64,000 nucleotides of DNA from Timema cristinae (GCA_039000515.1 JBCFYV010000012.1:28721305-28785304); one strand, 5' to 3'. Positions 45,580-58,462 are shown, counted from the stretch's first letter. Numbers and translations: made by a program. The notes: generated by a model from the sequence alone, not told the origin.

Positions 45580-46790
45580 TAATTTATCTTTTATTTTATT
45601 TCTTATATCAAGAGAAAGTATTGTGTATTTTACAATTCTGTCTGTCTACCTGTATGTCCCTTGCCACAGTATTAAAACAGTTTGGTGGATTTTGTTCAGA
45701 CTTGATACTTATATTTCATATAAATATATCTCAGGATTTTTTTTTAAAATTTTGACCATAAAAGTCAAATTAAGAGTGATTTTATTGAATTCCAAATTTT
45801 TCAAAATTAGCTATAATTATTTTGTTTAAAATATATACAGGATTAGTCTGACATTAAATAAAAGCTTTTAAACATTGGTTTATGAACAAAAATTAGTTAA
45901 AATGTAATTTACAAATGAGATATTTTTGAAAATTTAAAATATATATAGAATGGCTCTATTATTTTAATTAAAATTTATATCTGATGATTAAGTGGCATGA
46001 CAAATATCTGTGCATATTTATTTTGGGTTTAAAATTTGTTTATTGGTATTGACAGTTCACTGATTTTTCAAAGAATGGAAATAATCTTGAAATTGCTCAA
46101 ACAATTTCCCTCTTAATGGGTATCTTGTGTATAATACAGTAAATAACTATTTTACTGTATGGCTTATTTTGGGTAAAAACTCGATTATTGGTGGTTTACC
46201 GATCACCGATTTTTCAAAAAATTGAAAAGTTTAAAAATCTATCGAGTGATTTAGTTCAAAACGGTATCTTTGGAGGGTTTGAAATAATCAATAACATTGT
46301 TTACTTGTTTTGGGGCTAAAAACTCGCTTCTGGCCAGACTATAAACCATCCAAAGATTTTGTTTCAAATGGGTTTCTTGAGAGTGTTTGGTATTACTAAT
46401 AGCACTACATAATTGTCTTGGGGTAAAAATTAGTTAATTGAACTTACTGATGACTTTTTTTAATTAACTATTTTAAAAATTGTTCTAGATTTTTTCCAAA
46501 TGGATGTCATGTGAGTGGATAAAATGACAACACGTAGACCCACTTGTTTTTGGGCTAAAAATTTGTTAATTGGTAGTTTAATGATGATTAATTTTCAAAA
46601 TATTGAAATTCTAGGCAAAATTGAACAAGCCCTTTTCTGTAATCATAATAACGAGAAAATTAAAAATCTGATATTGACAAACGAACATTCATTTTTAAGG
46701 TTAAGGGGTCAGCATGTCGCCAAAGATATTAGTTTCCAACGAAAACTCAATTTTCCTAAGAACTATTAGATTTTCACTCTTTGTTGACAT
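45580..46790 (-). repeat. Diverged tandem repeat with GACA block, inverted
   Basis: CTGTCTGTC..CTGTATGTCCC near 45640-45660 marks the conserved end. From there AT-rich units of about 165 bp repeat motifs GTTTACCGATCACCGATTTTT, TTTTGGGGCTAAAAACTCG and TTCAAATGGGT. It is a reverse-complement relative of the arrays at 23.3 and 40.8 kb. The 84-codon frame at 46515-46769 is incidental. Confidence 0.55.
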
Positions 46791-46981
46791 CATCATGAAC
46801 ACCCTTATTTGTGAATGGTTTTATATTATAGATAAAGTATTTTTCTTTAATTAAAATGAAGTTTCATTCTATAAATTAAATGTTATATTTGGTTAAAAAT
46901 AGTATCTTAACTCATAATTAAATTGTACGCTTAAAAATTGTACATTTATGTACAATTATGAAACAAGTTTTTAAATACTAA

Positions 46982-47241
46982 ATAATAACAATAATACTTA
47001 GCAACACGTCTTCCTACCCGTTCGTGTTGTGCGCTTAAGTACTAATTACGCTGATGGGTTAGAATTGGGAAATTTGTATATAGAGAAAGTGAACCCACAT
47101 TTGCGTGGAGGGAGGGTGGAAAACCATTAGGAAAAACCACCCCAGTCCACCTAAGTGAGATTTGAACCTCGATATCCCCGTCCTCGTCAGTCTACTTTAA
47201 CACTAAACTAGCGCGTTAGCTAACTACGCCACTGAAGCGGG
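46982..47241 (-). mobile_element. SINE, family 2, full length
   Basis: The (TAA)n-like end, shared tail, body and complete tRNA-like head (box B GGTTCAAATCTCA) are all present. No clear duplication. Confidence 0.8.
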
Positions 47242-47639
47242 GTTTTATATGATATACAAACCAGTGAGAGTAGCTTAGAAATATATAATTTTGTTTGCAA
47301 TTATTCTTTCCCTCCTTAATTATTTTGAATATTTACCTCTAATCAAAAAATGGCTGATCTAATATCAGGTCCTAACACATATTTTAAATACATTCTTTGA
47401 GTGAGCGAATTATTTTCTGAACTAGGAAAACATTTATTGTTATTGATATTTTGTTATCGTTAGTTGACATTTGAATCAACAAAATTGACTATAATTCGCA
47501 AGTTAATTTTTAAGTAGCCAATTTCACGAAATATTTTATTACGTTTTATTTTGCGCATGAATAGTTTTAGATTTAAAATGATACTATTATGTTTAAATAT
47601 GTTTTGGTGTTCATTTTTACTTTCTCGCTACATTACAGG

Positions 47640-48700
47640 TAAGAAAAATTATTCTGAACGTCAAAAAAATCGAGCTCGAGATTTTGATGAAATTTGACGT
47701 TTCATGACCCCCCGAATCCGAAATAGACGTTTTTGAAATTCCATCTATCTGTATGTATGTCTGTCCATATGTCTGTACCTCGGAGTAGAGCCTAAAATAT
47801 TTTAGAAAAAGGGCTAAAACTTGGTATCTAGGGTTTTCATAGAGTAACCCCGATGGATTTTTGGAATTGGATATCTAACCCTAAAATTAAGGGTGATTAA
47901 CTGAAGAGCGAGAAAAAAAAAATAGATTTTATTAAAATAGGCTCTAAAGATTTTGATTAAAATTTCATTTCTAAACATTCATGAATATTTCAAACAAAAT
48001 GGCTATTCTCAATTTTTCATCAAAATGACTTTAAGAGTCCCGGTCTATGCGTAAATTCTCATTTTGTATCACATCTCCGTAACTCTTTGAGATATTAAAT
48101 TACTTATAGTTGCAAACATGGAGGTATATGTAAAATACAAATCTTTTATCTGAAACATATTTTTATAGAACCAATAATTTTAAGCTATAATTATTTTACT
48201 CTTTTTTTCTTACTTTTTGAACACTTGAGGTAAAGTATTGCGACCGTCAAAAAATCTAAACCGAGATGATGATGGATATCGACTTTTCATGACCCCCCCT
48301 TCCCCCCCAAACCATAAAAAGTTGTTTTGGTAATGATGTCTGTCAGTGGATTTGTATAAACCTTACTAAAATTAAGAATATTTTACTTAAGGGCGACAAG
48401 AGAAAATAACGATTTTCTCAAAATTGGCTCTAACTATTTTGATTAAAACTCATATCTAGCGTTGATTAAGATTATAAACAAAATGGCAACTCTCATTTTT
48501 CCATGAAAATTAATCTTAGAGTACTTTACAAAATAGTAAATTTCCATATCTCCTCAACTATTTGAGATATAAATAGCTTATCATTGCAAAATTGTAGTAA
48601 TATTAAAAATAAAAAACTGTTTGAAATATATATTTATAAAACCAATAGTTTATGAAATATTGGCAAATTTATCAATACAATTTTGAGAGCCTATGCTGTA
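47640..48700 (-). repeat. Diverged tandem repeat with GACA block, inverted
   Basis: A reverse-complement relative of 2080-3055, with two units in tandem. The conserved end ATGACCCCCCGAATCCGAAA precedes a GTCTGTCC..GTCTGTACC tract at 47742-47778, then CTTGGTATC and AAAATTAAGGGTG. The second unit starts near 48170. Confidence 0.6.
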
Positions 48701-49475
48701 CACAGTTACTACTTAGATTTTAACTCAACAATTCTCTAATGTCATAGAGTAATTTATTGTTAGTAAGTCTCTCAAAAATCTGTTATTTTTACTTTACCCT
48801 CTTAGGGGAAAGGTTTGTACAGCAATAGTTTATCTCTTTCATTGTAGACTCAATAAACCATATTAAATTTTTTATTGGTCAAAACATACAAATGAGGAAT
48901 TTAATAACAATGCGATGACCTGAAGATGTACAACCTCTAATAAAATTACGAATTTTTGACCCTTGGGGGTCCAATATCGATCTTTTTTATTTATCCAAAT
49001 ATACAAATGAGGACATGAATTATTTAAAAATAAAACTATAAAATTTAGAAGCGGATGTCAAGAAATGTTTACGTAAGTTCATCGCAATTTATGCTTGGAG
49101 CTGATTGTGTATATTATTTTGTTTCACATATATTACGAGTTTTGAGTTAATATCTTCATTTTTAATCAATAGAGTGAGAACGTCCCTGTGGAGTTCCGTA
49201 GCTAATTTCAAATGGTAACACAATGCAAAAAAAACAAACAAAAAAAGTCACGTTTCCTAGCCAGTACTTAATTTTGAGTGTATGTTGATAATATTTAAAA
49301 GTCATATTTTCTCAATCCCGTCTATTATAAAATCTAAGTTTAGGTTATAATGTTCATTTTTTCAAATAATATTTGAATACAAATAAGTTCAATTAGTTTC
49401 CATGCTAACTCTTGATTTTGAGTAGATAATATTCTAAATTAAGTTTTGTGGCCCATGTTTATCTCCTCACATGCA
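48701..49475. other. AT-rich spacer
   Basis: No feature recognised. Confidence 0.4.
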
Positions 49476-49481
49476 CATACA

Positions 49482-49516
<35 letters not shown>

Positions 49517-49735
49517 TTACTCTCTTACACTTATCTCAAATGCCCTCTTTCTCAGACTATCACACTTCTTTAACATGCCCTCTCTCTCTCAGATTCTATC
49601 ACACATTCTCTCTCGCAGACTCTATCTCACACACACTCTTTATCTAACTCAATCTAGCTTTCTCTCACACACTTTCTTACCATCCTTTTCACTTTCTCTC
49701 ACACACAATCTACCTCTATCCTTTTTCCAAATTGT
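49476..49735 (+). repeat. CT/CA-rich simple repeat
   Basis: (TC)n, then (AC)n, followed by 200 bp of CTCTC- and CACAC-rich sequence. The 108-codon Ser/Leu/His-rich frame across it is a by-product. Confidence 0.85.
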
Positions 49736-49911
49736 AAATGTATCTTATAATAATAATAATACAAGTACATAGAAAGAAGCTACAAATTAAAGAAAAGTCT
49801 TGGTTTTTTTTTTTTTTTATTTTGTTTGTCATAGCAACCGTTTGGGTGAAACACGTGTATATTAATTACGCAAATGGTGCAAGACTGAAGAATATATAAT
49901 TTTATATTAAA

Positions 49912-50011
49912 NNNNNNNNNNNNNNNNNNNNNNNNNNNNNNNNNNNNNNNNNNNNNNNNNNNNNNNNNNNNNNNNNNNNNNNNNNNNNNNNNNNNNNNNN
50001 NNNNNNNNNNN
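49912..50011. other. Assembly gap, 100 N
   Basis: Exactly 100 N, a gap of unknown size. Sequences on each side show no continuity I can test. Confidence 0.99.
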
Positions 50012-50727
50012 TTATTTATTCTTGATTTCTATATTGGTTCAATCGACTAAAATAAGTTATACATATCAAATTAAATAAATGTAACATCTAAGTGCGATCT
50101 TTATATTATATATTTTTAGTTTGATTTCTATCTTCAACCTCTTCTAACAAATCTTATAAGTACCAATAAAATAACAGTAGTTTAATAGTTTAATACATAG
50201 TTTAATATAGTTTAATTACATTTTGGTCAGAATGAGAAATATATGTTTCATATGCTATAAACCAAGTTTGCTGCCATTTTTATTAACAATTATAAGAAAA
50301 CAAGATGTTTGCTAAGAAGTCCTGTAGGCAGTACTGAGTTTTTAAGAAGAGCAATAACCTGGTGGCTTGCAAACCAACAGCAGTGTGAGAGTCTTTAGCC
50401 CAACACAATAGCTCCATAAAAACTGTTGGTGGGTTTATTTGCAACTTGTTTTGGACCCTACAAGGTACCGCCAAGGATTTTGGTGGCTAGCGGTACTGGG
50501 AGAGCATTCGGTTGGCTCATATGTTATCATGAGGATAATGGACAGTTTTCCTGGCTAATTTTCAAAATGTCATGTTAGTCGAGGGAAGGAGGACTCGTCA
50601 CTCTTGTTTTTAACTCGCTTGAGTCAGATACTCTCTGGAATCACGTTGTTCCTTCGAGTAGATGCCGCGGGTCTAATTGTTATGATGGGAGACCAGGTGT
50701 AGTAATTAGTAGTAATTAATTAACACG
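50012..50727. other. Spacer
   Basis: It includes a 63-codon minus-strand frame (50283-50474) with no motif. No feature recognised. Confidence 0.35.
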
Positions 50728-50739
50728 AACTTATCAATT

Positions 50740-53700
50740 TTATTTATTTATTCAGTGTTTACAGGCCCGGTATCTTACAATCTTTAAATCCGGGCCGTTT
50801 TTTTCCACAACTTTTACTTAATTTACACAATTTTAATATGAATTTCCTTTTTATCATTACAACACATATTTTGGCTCTTAACTTAAATGAAATTCAACTA
50901 CCCTTAGCTCAATTTGATCCACCCCGGGTATATTACGCCTCCGGTACCCTCCCCGCTAGGCCCTTCACAATGCTCGGGATTTCACTCCCGAGTCCGCCAA
51001 GCGCTCAGCAGAGGTGGGCATCCCCATAATAACCACCTGGGGAGGCGCCCTATCAGAGTTGGTGCCCCGCCTACTTTCTACCCTTGGCAGCTGAATTTCC
51101 TAATCTACCCCCTATCTAGTTCCCCCGTCCCTAATTATATATATTAACTACTAACTAAGCTAAGCTAAAATACTAAACTATTCTATTCCCATTACTGCCG
51201 GGGAACACCATCACCCAGAGGGCTGCAGGGCAGCCGCCTTTCTCCATCTTGACTCTGAGGGCCCATCAACCACAACCCACCTCTCTTGTTTCCAAGGTGG
51301 TGGGTCATACGGTGCAGGGAACCCCTCAGAGTTCATAATCATTCCACTAACTTTTGTTCATACGACTGGAAAACTGTCTTCTGGATCTCAAGGGCATCCC
51401 CGTGTTCCTTCAGACACTCAGTCGTACTGGAATCCAGTTCCCAGGGCTCGCGCTTGCTCCTCCCAGCACATACACATTTTTTTTTTTTCCCGGCAAGGAT
51501 TGTTACCACTTATCCCCTTTTAACAATCCTTTTTTCCTACTCACTCCCCGCTGAGACCGCACTAGTGTCCGTGTCAGTCCCGCCCTCCGTGTCGCTGTCA
51601 TCTTCTTCGTCATTGTCAGTGTCAACGTCCCGTCTTATTCGTCCCTGTGCCTCTTTAAGTCTGTCTATGTAGGCTGTCTTTGCTCTATCTGACGCTTCCA
51701 GTGCAATCTGGTCTAAGAATTTCCAATAGACTGGGTCCCTCAGTACTTCGCCTACTAATCTTCCCTGGATCTCTCTCTGGTAGTTCCTTCTTGCTTCTAG
51801 TGTAATGACACACTCAAGCACCACATGTTCAGGGGTTCCCTCCTCACCACATTGACAATTCCCCGACTCTATCAATCCAGCTTCCTTAGAGATGCCGGGT
51901 ACGGTCCCTTCCCCGTGATGAAGTGGACAAGACCCCGAGATGGCTGGAGGTGCTTATTCTATAGTCTCTCAACCACATTTGGGAACAATTGATAAGTCCT
52001 CCTACCTGTCCCACTTCTCTCCCAACGTCTCTGCCACTCCTCCAACAGGACTATTTCCGCCTCTCCAAAAGTTCTCACATCGTGTGTGGTGAGGAGTCTC
52101 ACCTTCTCCAAGTTTCTCTTTTTTAGCCAGTACGCCACAGCTTTCTTCCTTATGAGGAGGTCCAACGGCCATACACCTAGGGCCACACTCAATGCATCCG
52201 TTGCTACAGTCCGGTAGGCTCCCGTCAGCCTCAATAAGATGTTCCTCTGCAGACCCTGAATCGCCTTAGCCGGAGCGACATTGGTTAGTCTGTGAGCCCA
52301 GATGCACGCCCCATAGCTCACAATGGAGAGAAGGATCATCTGATGGTATGTCCTTATTATCCGCATAGGCAGATAAAACCGCCTCTGTCCCATGCTTATA
52401 ATTTTATTCATCACCGACAGAGTTTTCCCCATCACTCCCTCCATGTGCGCTGTGAAGTTCCTCTTTTCATCTAGGGTAACTCCCAGGTATCTGACCGTAT
52501 GGCTTCTTCTTATAGATTTCGTACCTAACTTTATGGTCGGATCCCTAGCCAATCTACCCTTAAACAGCATGAAGGTCGTCTTCGCCGGTGCCATTTTTAA
52601 CTTGACACTTTTACACCAGGTGTCAAGTTCTTCAAGCACCTGGTTACTTTTTTCCTCTAAGTTCCTTCTCGAGTACCCTTCTATTACTATTAGAAGGTCG
52701 TCTGCGAAGGCAACCACACCCTGCGTCTCTGGCATCCCCTCCAACAAGTACAACACTGGTTCCAGGCTGACATCCCAAAATATCGGGCCACATACCGATC
52801 CCTGGGGACATCCCTTCGTCACTAGCTTCTGAACCTTATTTCCTGGACATCTCAGGGTGGAGTATCTATTACGACAGTAGTCCTTAAGACTCCTATAACA
52901 GCTGCCCCGGACACTGAATCTCTCTTAATCTGTCAAACATCGCCGGCCACCAGAGGTTGTCAAAAGCGCCTGAGATGTCCACAAATATTCCTACGACGTA
53001 TTTACCATTTGCCGAGTCAATCAGTTCCATTGCTCTGCAGATTGCGTCCTCTGTCGACCTTCCTCTTCGGAAGCCATACTGCTGCTGATGCATGCCCATG
53101 ACTGTCCTGTGTCTCAGTAATCTTTCACACAATATCTTCTCCTGCAACTTCCCTACTGTGTTCAACAGGCAGATGGGTCTGTATGACTTCGGAATAAGCG
53201 GATTTTTATCCTCCCCCTTGCTTAGCACGATTACCTCGCTCTGCTTCCAGATGTTCGGGATTCTGCCTTGAGCGAGGCATTCGTTTAACAGCCCTGCAAG
53301 GAAAGGAGCAATAAGGTCAGCCGTCTTCTCCAGCACCTCGACCTTTATCCCGTCCGGACCAGGCGCCTTTTTCTTACCCATCAGAGCAATGTTCCTGATC
53401 ACCTCCGCCCGACTAACAGGTTCTACCTCTTCCTCATTTACATACTCGTCATTCTCCATCCTCTCCCTCAACATTTGGTGCTCTTCAGTATCTTCTGTCA
53501 CGTCGTCATCTGGCAACAATGTCTCCATTAAAAGAACCGCAGACTCTTCCCAGCTGGTCGTGGTACTCCCATCATCCTTAGATAGCGTGGTTATCATGGC
53601 TGGGGGGCGTAATTTCCCGGAGGCTATCTTAAACGGCACCCCCAAGGTCCCCTCTGTAACTCCTCCTGTACATACTTCTCCCAACTTTTCCTCTTCTCCT

Positions 53701-54829
53701 GATACAACCCATCCTCAAACTCTCTCTTGCTCTCCCTGTAGATATTTAACAGCACCACACGACCAGCCGGGTCTCGACACCTCTGATATCTCCTACGCGT
53801 TCTCCTTGCCCTTGCTCGAAGACTCTGCAGTCTGTCATTCCATGGCTTATTACCAACCTTGGTATCACCTTTCACCACAGGTATCGACTTCCTCATTGCA
53901 TCCTGCAGAGCCCACGTCAGCTGTTTGGCCTTCATGTTGACATTGTCGCCTTGTGCCACTGGACTGGGCAGTATCAGTTCAGCCCTCAGCTTCTCCCAGT
54001 TAGCTTTGCTCATGTTGTATCTCCTTCTTTTCCCTTCCCCATTTCCATCCACCAGCCTCCCCGCGACAAATTCAAAGACGATCAGGTTATGGTCACTGAC
54101 CGTGACGTTGTCCACAACCCTCCAACCTTCCACCATGTCCATGGACTCGGCGTTACACAAAGTGACGTCAATGTTGGAAGAAGCCCCAGCTCTCTCCCTG
54201 ATATGTAGGGGGATTATTCGGTTGGTTCGCAACCTCAAGCCCATGACCATAGATGAACTCCTCCAAAGCACGACCCCTTCTATCTCTCCCAATCACCCTA
54301 TTACTATACCACATGGGAGACTTAGCATTAGCATCAGCGGTAATTATGAGTGGCACACCTGCGTATGTCCTACATATTATCTCCAACTGATCAAGATATG
54401 GCTCAATTGGATGCCTAAATTGAAAATATAGGTTTGCCACTATACACCTGCCTGAGCTAGTTCCCAGTTTCTACGCATGTTACCCACTGGTTACAGAGCT
54501 GTTCAATCTTAGTTACGGCAATTTCCTTGTTAAACACCACTATTGCGCTCATTGGAGCTTCTCCACTAACAACAATTCTAGTGACCACCGGCATATGCGG
54601 AACTTTCCCTCTCAAGGTATAGGGTTCCTGAAGACACACAACATCAAGTCCCATCTCCTCAGCAAGCTTGCGGACTTCATGCAACACGGTCACGCTCCTC
54701 ATTCCATTAATCTGTCCTATTCTAATGGTGCTATCCCCCATTACGGATAGTATGTGTGCACGTAGCACGCAGGCCATGCCACGCTGGGGTTAAACGTCTT
54801 GTGACCGTGTGCCGTCACAAATTGCCTAT
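50740..54829 (-). mobile_element. R1-clade non-LTR retrotransposon, 5'-truncated, 4090 bp
   Basis: A perfect 12-bp duplication (AACTTATCAATT) at 50728-50739 and 54830-54841 fixes both ends. The 3' end on the minus strand finishes in an AAATAAATAAA-type tail, and the 3' UTR is 50740-51536. The copy begins 52 bp upstream of ORF2, so ORF1 (gag) is missing; 5' truncation during target-primed reverse transcription explains this. The insertion is not in 28S rDNA, so this is not a site-specific R1. Confidence 0.9.
51537..54777 (-). pseudogene. R1-clade ORF2: endonuclease, reverse transcriptase, CCHC; frameshifted
   Basis: ATG at 54777 starts an APE-type endonuclease with MGLDVVCLQEPY (catalytic E), IITADANAKSPMW (D and N) and VSDHNLIVFEF (SDH). 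The reverse transcriptase follows: KKKAPGPDGIKVEVL, PIPKSYRPICLL-like (here LIPKSYRPICLL), QYGFRRGRSTEDA, FVDISGAFDNLWW (motif A), GCPQGSVCGPIFWD (motif B) and VAFADDLLIV (FADD catalytic pair, about 52700), then VRYLGVTLDE and a thumb. The C-terminal CQCG..TPEHVVLEC (about 51825-51870) is the CCHC knuckle typical of the clade. The enzyme nicks DNA and copies its RNA at the nick. It is dead: frameshifts near 54471, 54190, 53640, 52900 and 51877, plus a stop at 51956-51958. Overlapping plus-strand frames are shadows. Confidence 0.9.
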
Positions 54830-54841
54830 AACTTATCAATT

Positions 54842-55608
54842 GAGCCTCTAATACGGAGCAAAGAAATTGATATCGTGAATTTACAAAAATATATTGATGG
54901 ACACACTCACACTATCCAAAACGCGTGCCATGTATTAAGAGAAAGACCAGAAGAAAATAAATATATTAAATAGTAATTTAAATATTCTGTTTTATTTATT
55001 AATATAACCAATACCACTATAATATTATATCTACAAAAACTATAATTAAAAATAAATATTGATTCGGTGTTGAGCTCACTTCACTTACGGCCAAATACAG
55101 GCTGGCCACTAAAGCAATAATTGTGTTAAATTGTGTCGGTGTTTTTCACGCTGCCTACATTCGAGTCCACTATAGTTTCATGTTTCCTAATTATTTTTCT
55201 ACCACTACTTAAAGATTTAAGGGTTTTTAGGTCATTTTTCCTCAGATGCCCAGGTGCGACCACTACAGTTTTATCTCGCCTTTTCTATAGATAGATAAAT
55301 GACACCTGGAGTATCCCTTCCCCTTATGGCTGAAAATGTGTCTACAGTCTTCTTCACAAAGGACATCCTCTGATCGAATGTGACACCACCATCTTATCAG
55401 CAGAATACCTAGAAACAGTAATACTGCAAGGAAAGATTTTAGTTGGCATCTTTTAATCCAGTCTGCAACTTCTTTGTTATGTTACTATCTTTCGTGGTGT
55501 AACCTTTATTCAATAACTAAAGCTTTTGATTTGAAGTGCTAGCGGCAAGCAAACCATAGTGGCCAACTTAGCTTTTTTTACACTCTAAAACTAGTTTTTG
55601 GGAGTGTG
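54842..55608. other. Spacer
   Basis: Short inverted TGGCCACTA words at about 55095 and 55562 hint at an old MITE, but without proof. No gene. Confidence 0.35.
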
Positions 55609-56142
55609 TAGGGATGGGGTATCGAAAAAAAAGTATCGATACTGTACTTATTCTTAGTATCGAAGAAAAGTATCTATAACAGTAAGTATCAGTATAGAAA
55701 TTTTAATCTGGAAGAATATTGTTGTTATCAAGTAATGATTAAAACTTTTGCATAGTGATAATTGTATTTTCACATTTATTTAAACACTCAAATTTATAAT
55801 GATTTAACCATATTATAGCATATTTAGGTCTATCGCTTCTATGTTATGTGTTGGAACTTGGAGGGTATGATAGATAGTATTGTATAATATATATTATAAA
55901 AGGTTTTACCATACCGTACCAGCTTTAAAAATGTGTATGGAAATGTAGATGATGGAAAGTTATTTAATAGCTAAATAGTATGGTAATATATTTTTCAATA
56001 TATTATGGACCCTTGGTTGTTTCTTTCGATACTGATACCAGAGTATGAGTACTAATATCAGTAAAAGTATCGATTAAAAAACACTAGTATCGAAAGGAAA
56101 ATATCTATATTACTAAAGTATTGATACTCTTTTAAATCCCTA
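55609..56142. mobile_element. 534-bp hAT-type MITE rich in GTATCGATAC
   Basis: The ends read TAGGGATGGGG and, inverted, TAGGGATTTAA, both followed by several GTATCGATAC-like words pointing inward. An 8-bp flanking pair (GGAGTGTG at 55601-55608, GGAGTGGG at 56143-56150) matches at 7 of 8 positions. TAGGG ends and an 8-bp duplication fit hAT. No transposase. Confidence 0.7.
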
Positions 56143-56150
56143 GGAGTGGG

Positions 56151-57017
56151 TTTTCTGGCTGATATATTCAAATTGCTGGCTGGTGGGATTTATAGAATTA
56201 TGAACTATACTAGAGATTTTAATCTAGTGGGAAAGAAATCATGTTTTAGTCTAGACGAGTTTGTATTTGCGTATTTATATTGGTTTTAAAAGTAATCTAG
56301 ATCATTGGTTGGTGACAAATTAGTTTTGTAATTAGACACTTTACCGCTTTTTTCAAGTTGGCTCCAAAGTATGAGCACCTTTTGTTTACTCGTTGTTTTA
56401 TTTAAAACTAAAAGTAAAATTAAAAGTATTTTTATACATTTACATTCAGGCCCAGTATTCGAACCAAGGATGTTTAGAATAGTGAGCTAATAAATACTCT
56501 TTCCTTCGAACTACGAGAATCATTAATTAATTTCGTTTGTAAAATTTTATAATTTTCAAAGTGAAACATTATTTTAATCTAAACCCTAAGAATGTTAGTA
56601 AATAGAAATATGATAAAATGAGTTACAAAAAAAACTATAATATTGAATACAGTTCTCTTCTAACACTCACGTATCGATACGAGCGCTTGGTGGTTGAATG
56701 AGTCACTAACTTAGGAGTTCCCTCATCTGTGTTAGATCAGATATGTTAATACTTTGATATTATAAAAAAAATACCCTTACGAATACAGCCTCTTCCCTGG
56801 TAGCCAATGTTCTGAGTTTTCCCCAGGGACATTTTCCGATATGATTTTTTTTCTCCAACAATTTTGTACAATAAGTATTTCAGTAATCCTCCATAATGCA
56901 TGAGTTTCACAATTAATAAGTAATTGCAATATTTAATAATTTTTGACAAATATATATTTTTTTTGGACTTTCCGTGATCTCGGAAAAATTCTTGCGACCC
57001 TAATTTTGGTCGCAATG
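56151..57017. other. Spacer with possible tRNA-like relic
   Basis: A minus-strand box-B-like GGTTCGAATACTGG lies near 56460. No gene; the 95-codon minus-strand frame at 56746-57033 has no motif. Confidence 0.3.
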
Positions 57018-57100
57018 CTGGACTTGGATCCACTGGGTAAGAGCATTGGCGTACTAAGTCAAAGGTCCCGGGTTCTATTCCCCTGTTCAGGGGTCATTTT
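57018..57100 (+). mobile_element. tRNA-like sequence, SINE head or tRNA pseudogene
   Basis: CACTGGGTAAGAGCATTGG (box A-like) and GGGTTCTATTCCC (box B-like with a 5-bp T-stem). The acceptor stem does not close and no SINE tail follows. Confidence 0.45.
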
Positions 57101-57228
57101 TCAATCAAAAAGAATATAACATAATTTTTATTTACCGGACAATTCAAGTTGGCAGTTTGTTAATGCTAAAAATGTCAAGAAGCCAGTGTGACATTTCTAA
57201 AATGTTTAAGAAAATTGGTATTCTGAGC

Positions 57229-57575
57229 CATCTTTATCTTCACTATCCTATAGTTATAGTATTATCTTCACCATCCCATAGTATATGGTCCTTTTAGTCA
57301 TCTTTATCTTCACTATCCTATAGTATATAGTCTTATCTTCACATTCCCATAGTATATGGTCCTTTTAGTCATCTTTATCTTCACTATCCTATAGTATATA
57401 GTCTTATCTTCACCATCCCATAGTATATGGTCCTTTTAGTCATCTTTATCGTCACTATCCTATAGTATATAGTCTTATCTTCACATTCCAAGTATATGGT
57501 CCTTTTAGTCATCTTTATCTTCACTATCCTATAGTATATAGTCTTATCTTCACATTCCCATAGTATATGGTCTTC
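57229..57575 (+). repeat. Minisatellite, about 71-bp unit, five copies, dimeric
   Basis: Each unit is two related halves of about 30 bp (CTTTATCTTCACTATCCTAT / CTTATCTTCACATTCCCATA, each followed by AGTATATRGT) plus CCTTTTAGTCAT. Copies are nearly identical apart from the first and small deletions. Confidence 0.9.
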
Positions 57576-58305
57576 TGAGCTAATTTATGAACCACATTTT
57601 AGTAAAGGCTAATTTTAACTAAGTTGAACCAAATTCGCTTGCGGGAGGACAGGAATACAGTTTGAGGATCACAATCAACTCGATTTCCGGGGATGAGGTG
57701 GTCAGGAATTTAAACCCATCCAATATAATGAGGCTATTTTCTAAATGTAGGATCCCATTTTCAAAAATCATAAACCGGGACACATATAAAAATGAGGTAG
57801 GTTTAGAGGTGGTGGGGGGGAGGAATCACAATTACGTATTTCACTTTGAACTTGAGATTTTGAGATTAAAAGCACATTTAAGATCTATTCATGTTTCGAA
57901 CATATTAGGGTATGGCCAGACTGAGCGCGCGAGCGAGCGACTAAATATAAAATAGAACACATTTGTTGTAATGGGGGTGGCCACACTGGAGCGAGCGAGC
58001 GCGCGAGCGACTGAGCGCGCGCGCTTGAAAGATAGAACTGGTTCTATTTTTAAAGCGCGCGCGCTCGACCCGGTACAGTCTAGTTTCCAGGCGCTAGGCA
58101 ATATTATTGTATGTTGGTTCATTGAGTGCTAGGGAAACTTATTTTGACATGATATTTGATTTTTTTTCTATCAGTGATAGGTTTAACACACTTTCTATTA
58201 ATGGCCTAATTTAATTGGTAAGACCATAAATAATATAATGTTATATATGTAAACCCGATATGTTAAAATACTTCAATATTATAATCAAAGTAGGCCTTTA
58301 CAAAT

Positions 58306-58462
58306 AAGAATCACCATTAGTTTGGGAGAAAGTATGAAAAAACCACAACAATAAATAAGTTTTAAAAATCACCTTCAGTTCACTGAGCCAAGATTCGAAC
58401 CTTTTTGCCTCCTAGTCAAAAGCTATCGAGTGCAACGCACCATTCCGCCACTGGTGCGGCAA
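58306..58462 (-). mobile_element. SINE-like fragment with tRNA-like head
   Basis: Read on the minus strand, CCAGTGGCGGAATGGTGCG (box A-like) and GGTTCGAATCTTGG (box B) are followed by GTGAACTGAAGGTGATTTTT, the family-2 junction. The tail is missing. Confidence 0.55.

Noticed and set aside
49446..49772. 108-codon Ser/Leu/His-rich ORF
   Set aside because: Translation of CT/CA simple repeats.
52392..52832. Plus-strand 146-codon ORF
   Set aside because: Antisense shadow of the reverse transcriptase frame at 51959-52822.
53389..54431. Plus-strand ORFs of 183 and 190 codons
   Set aside because: They are antisense shadows of the R1-clade endonuclease and reverse transcriptase coding sequence.
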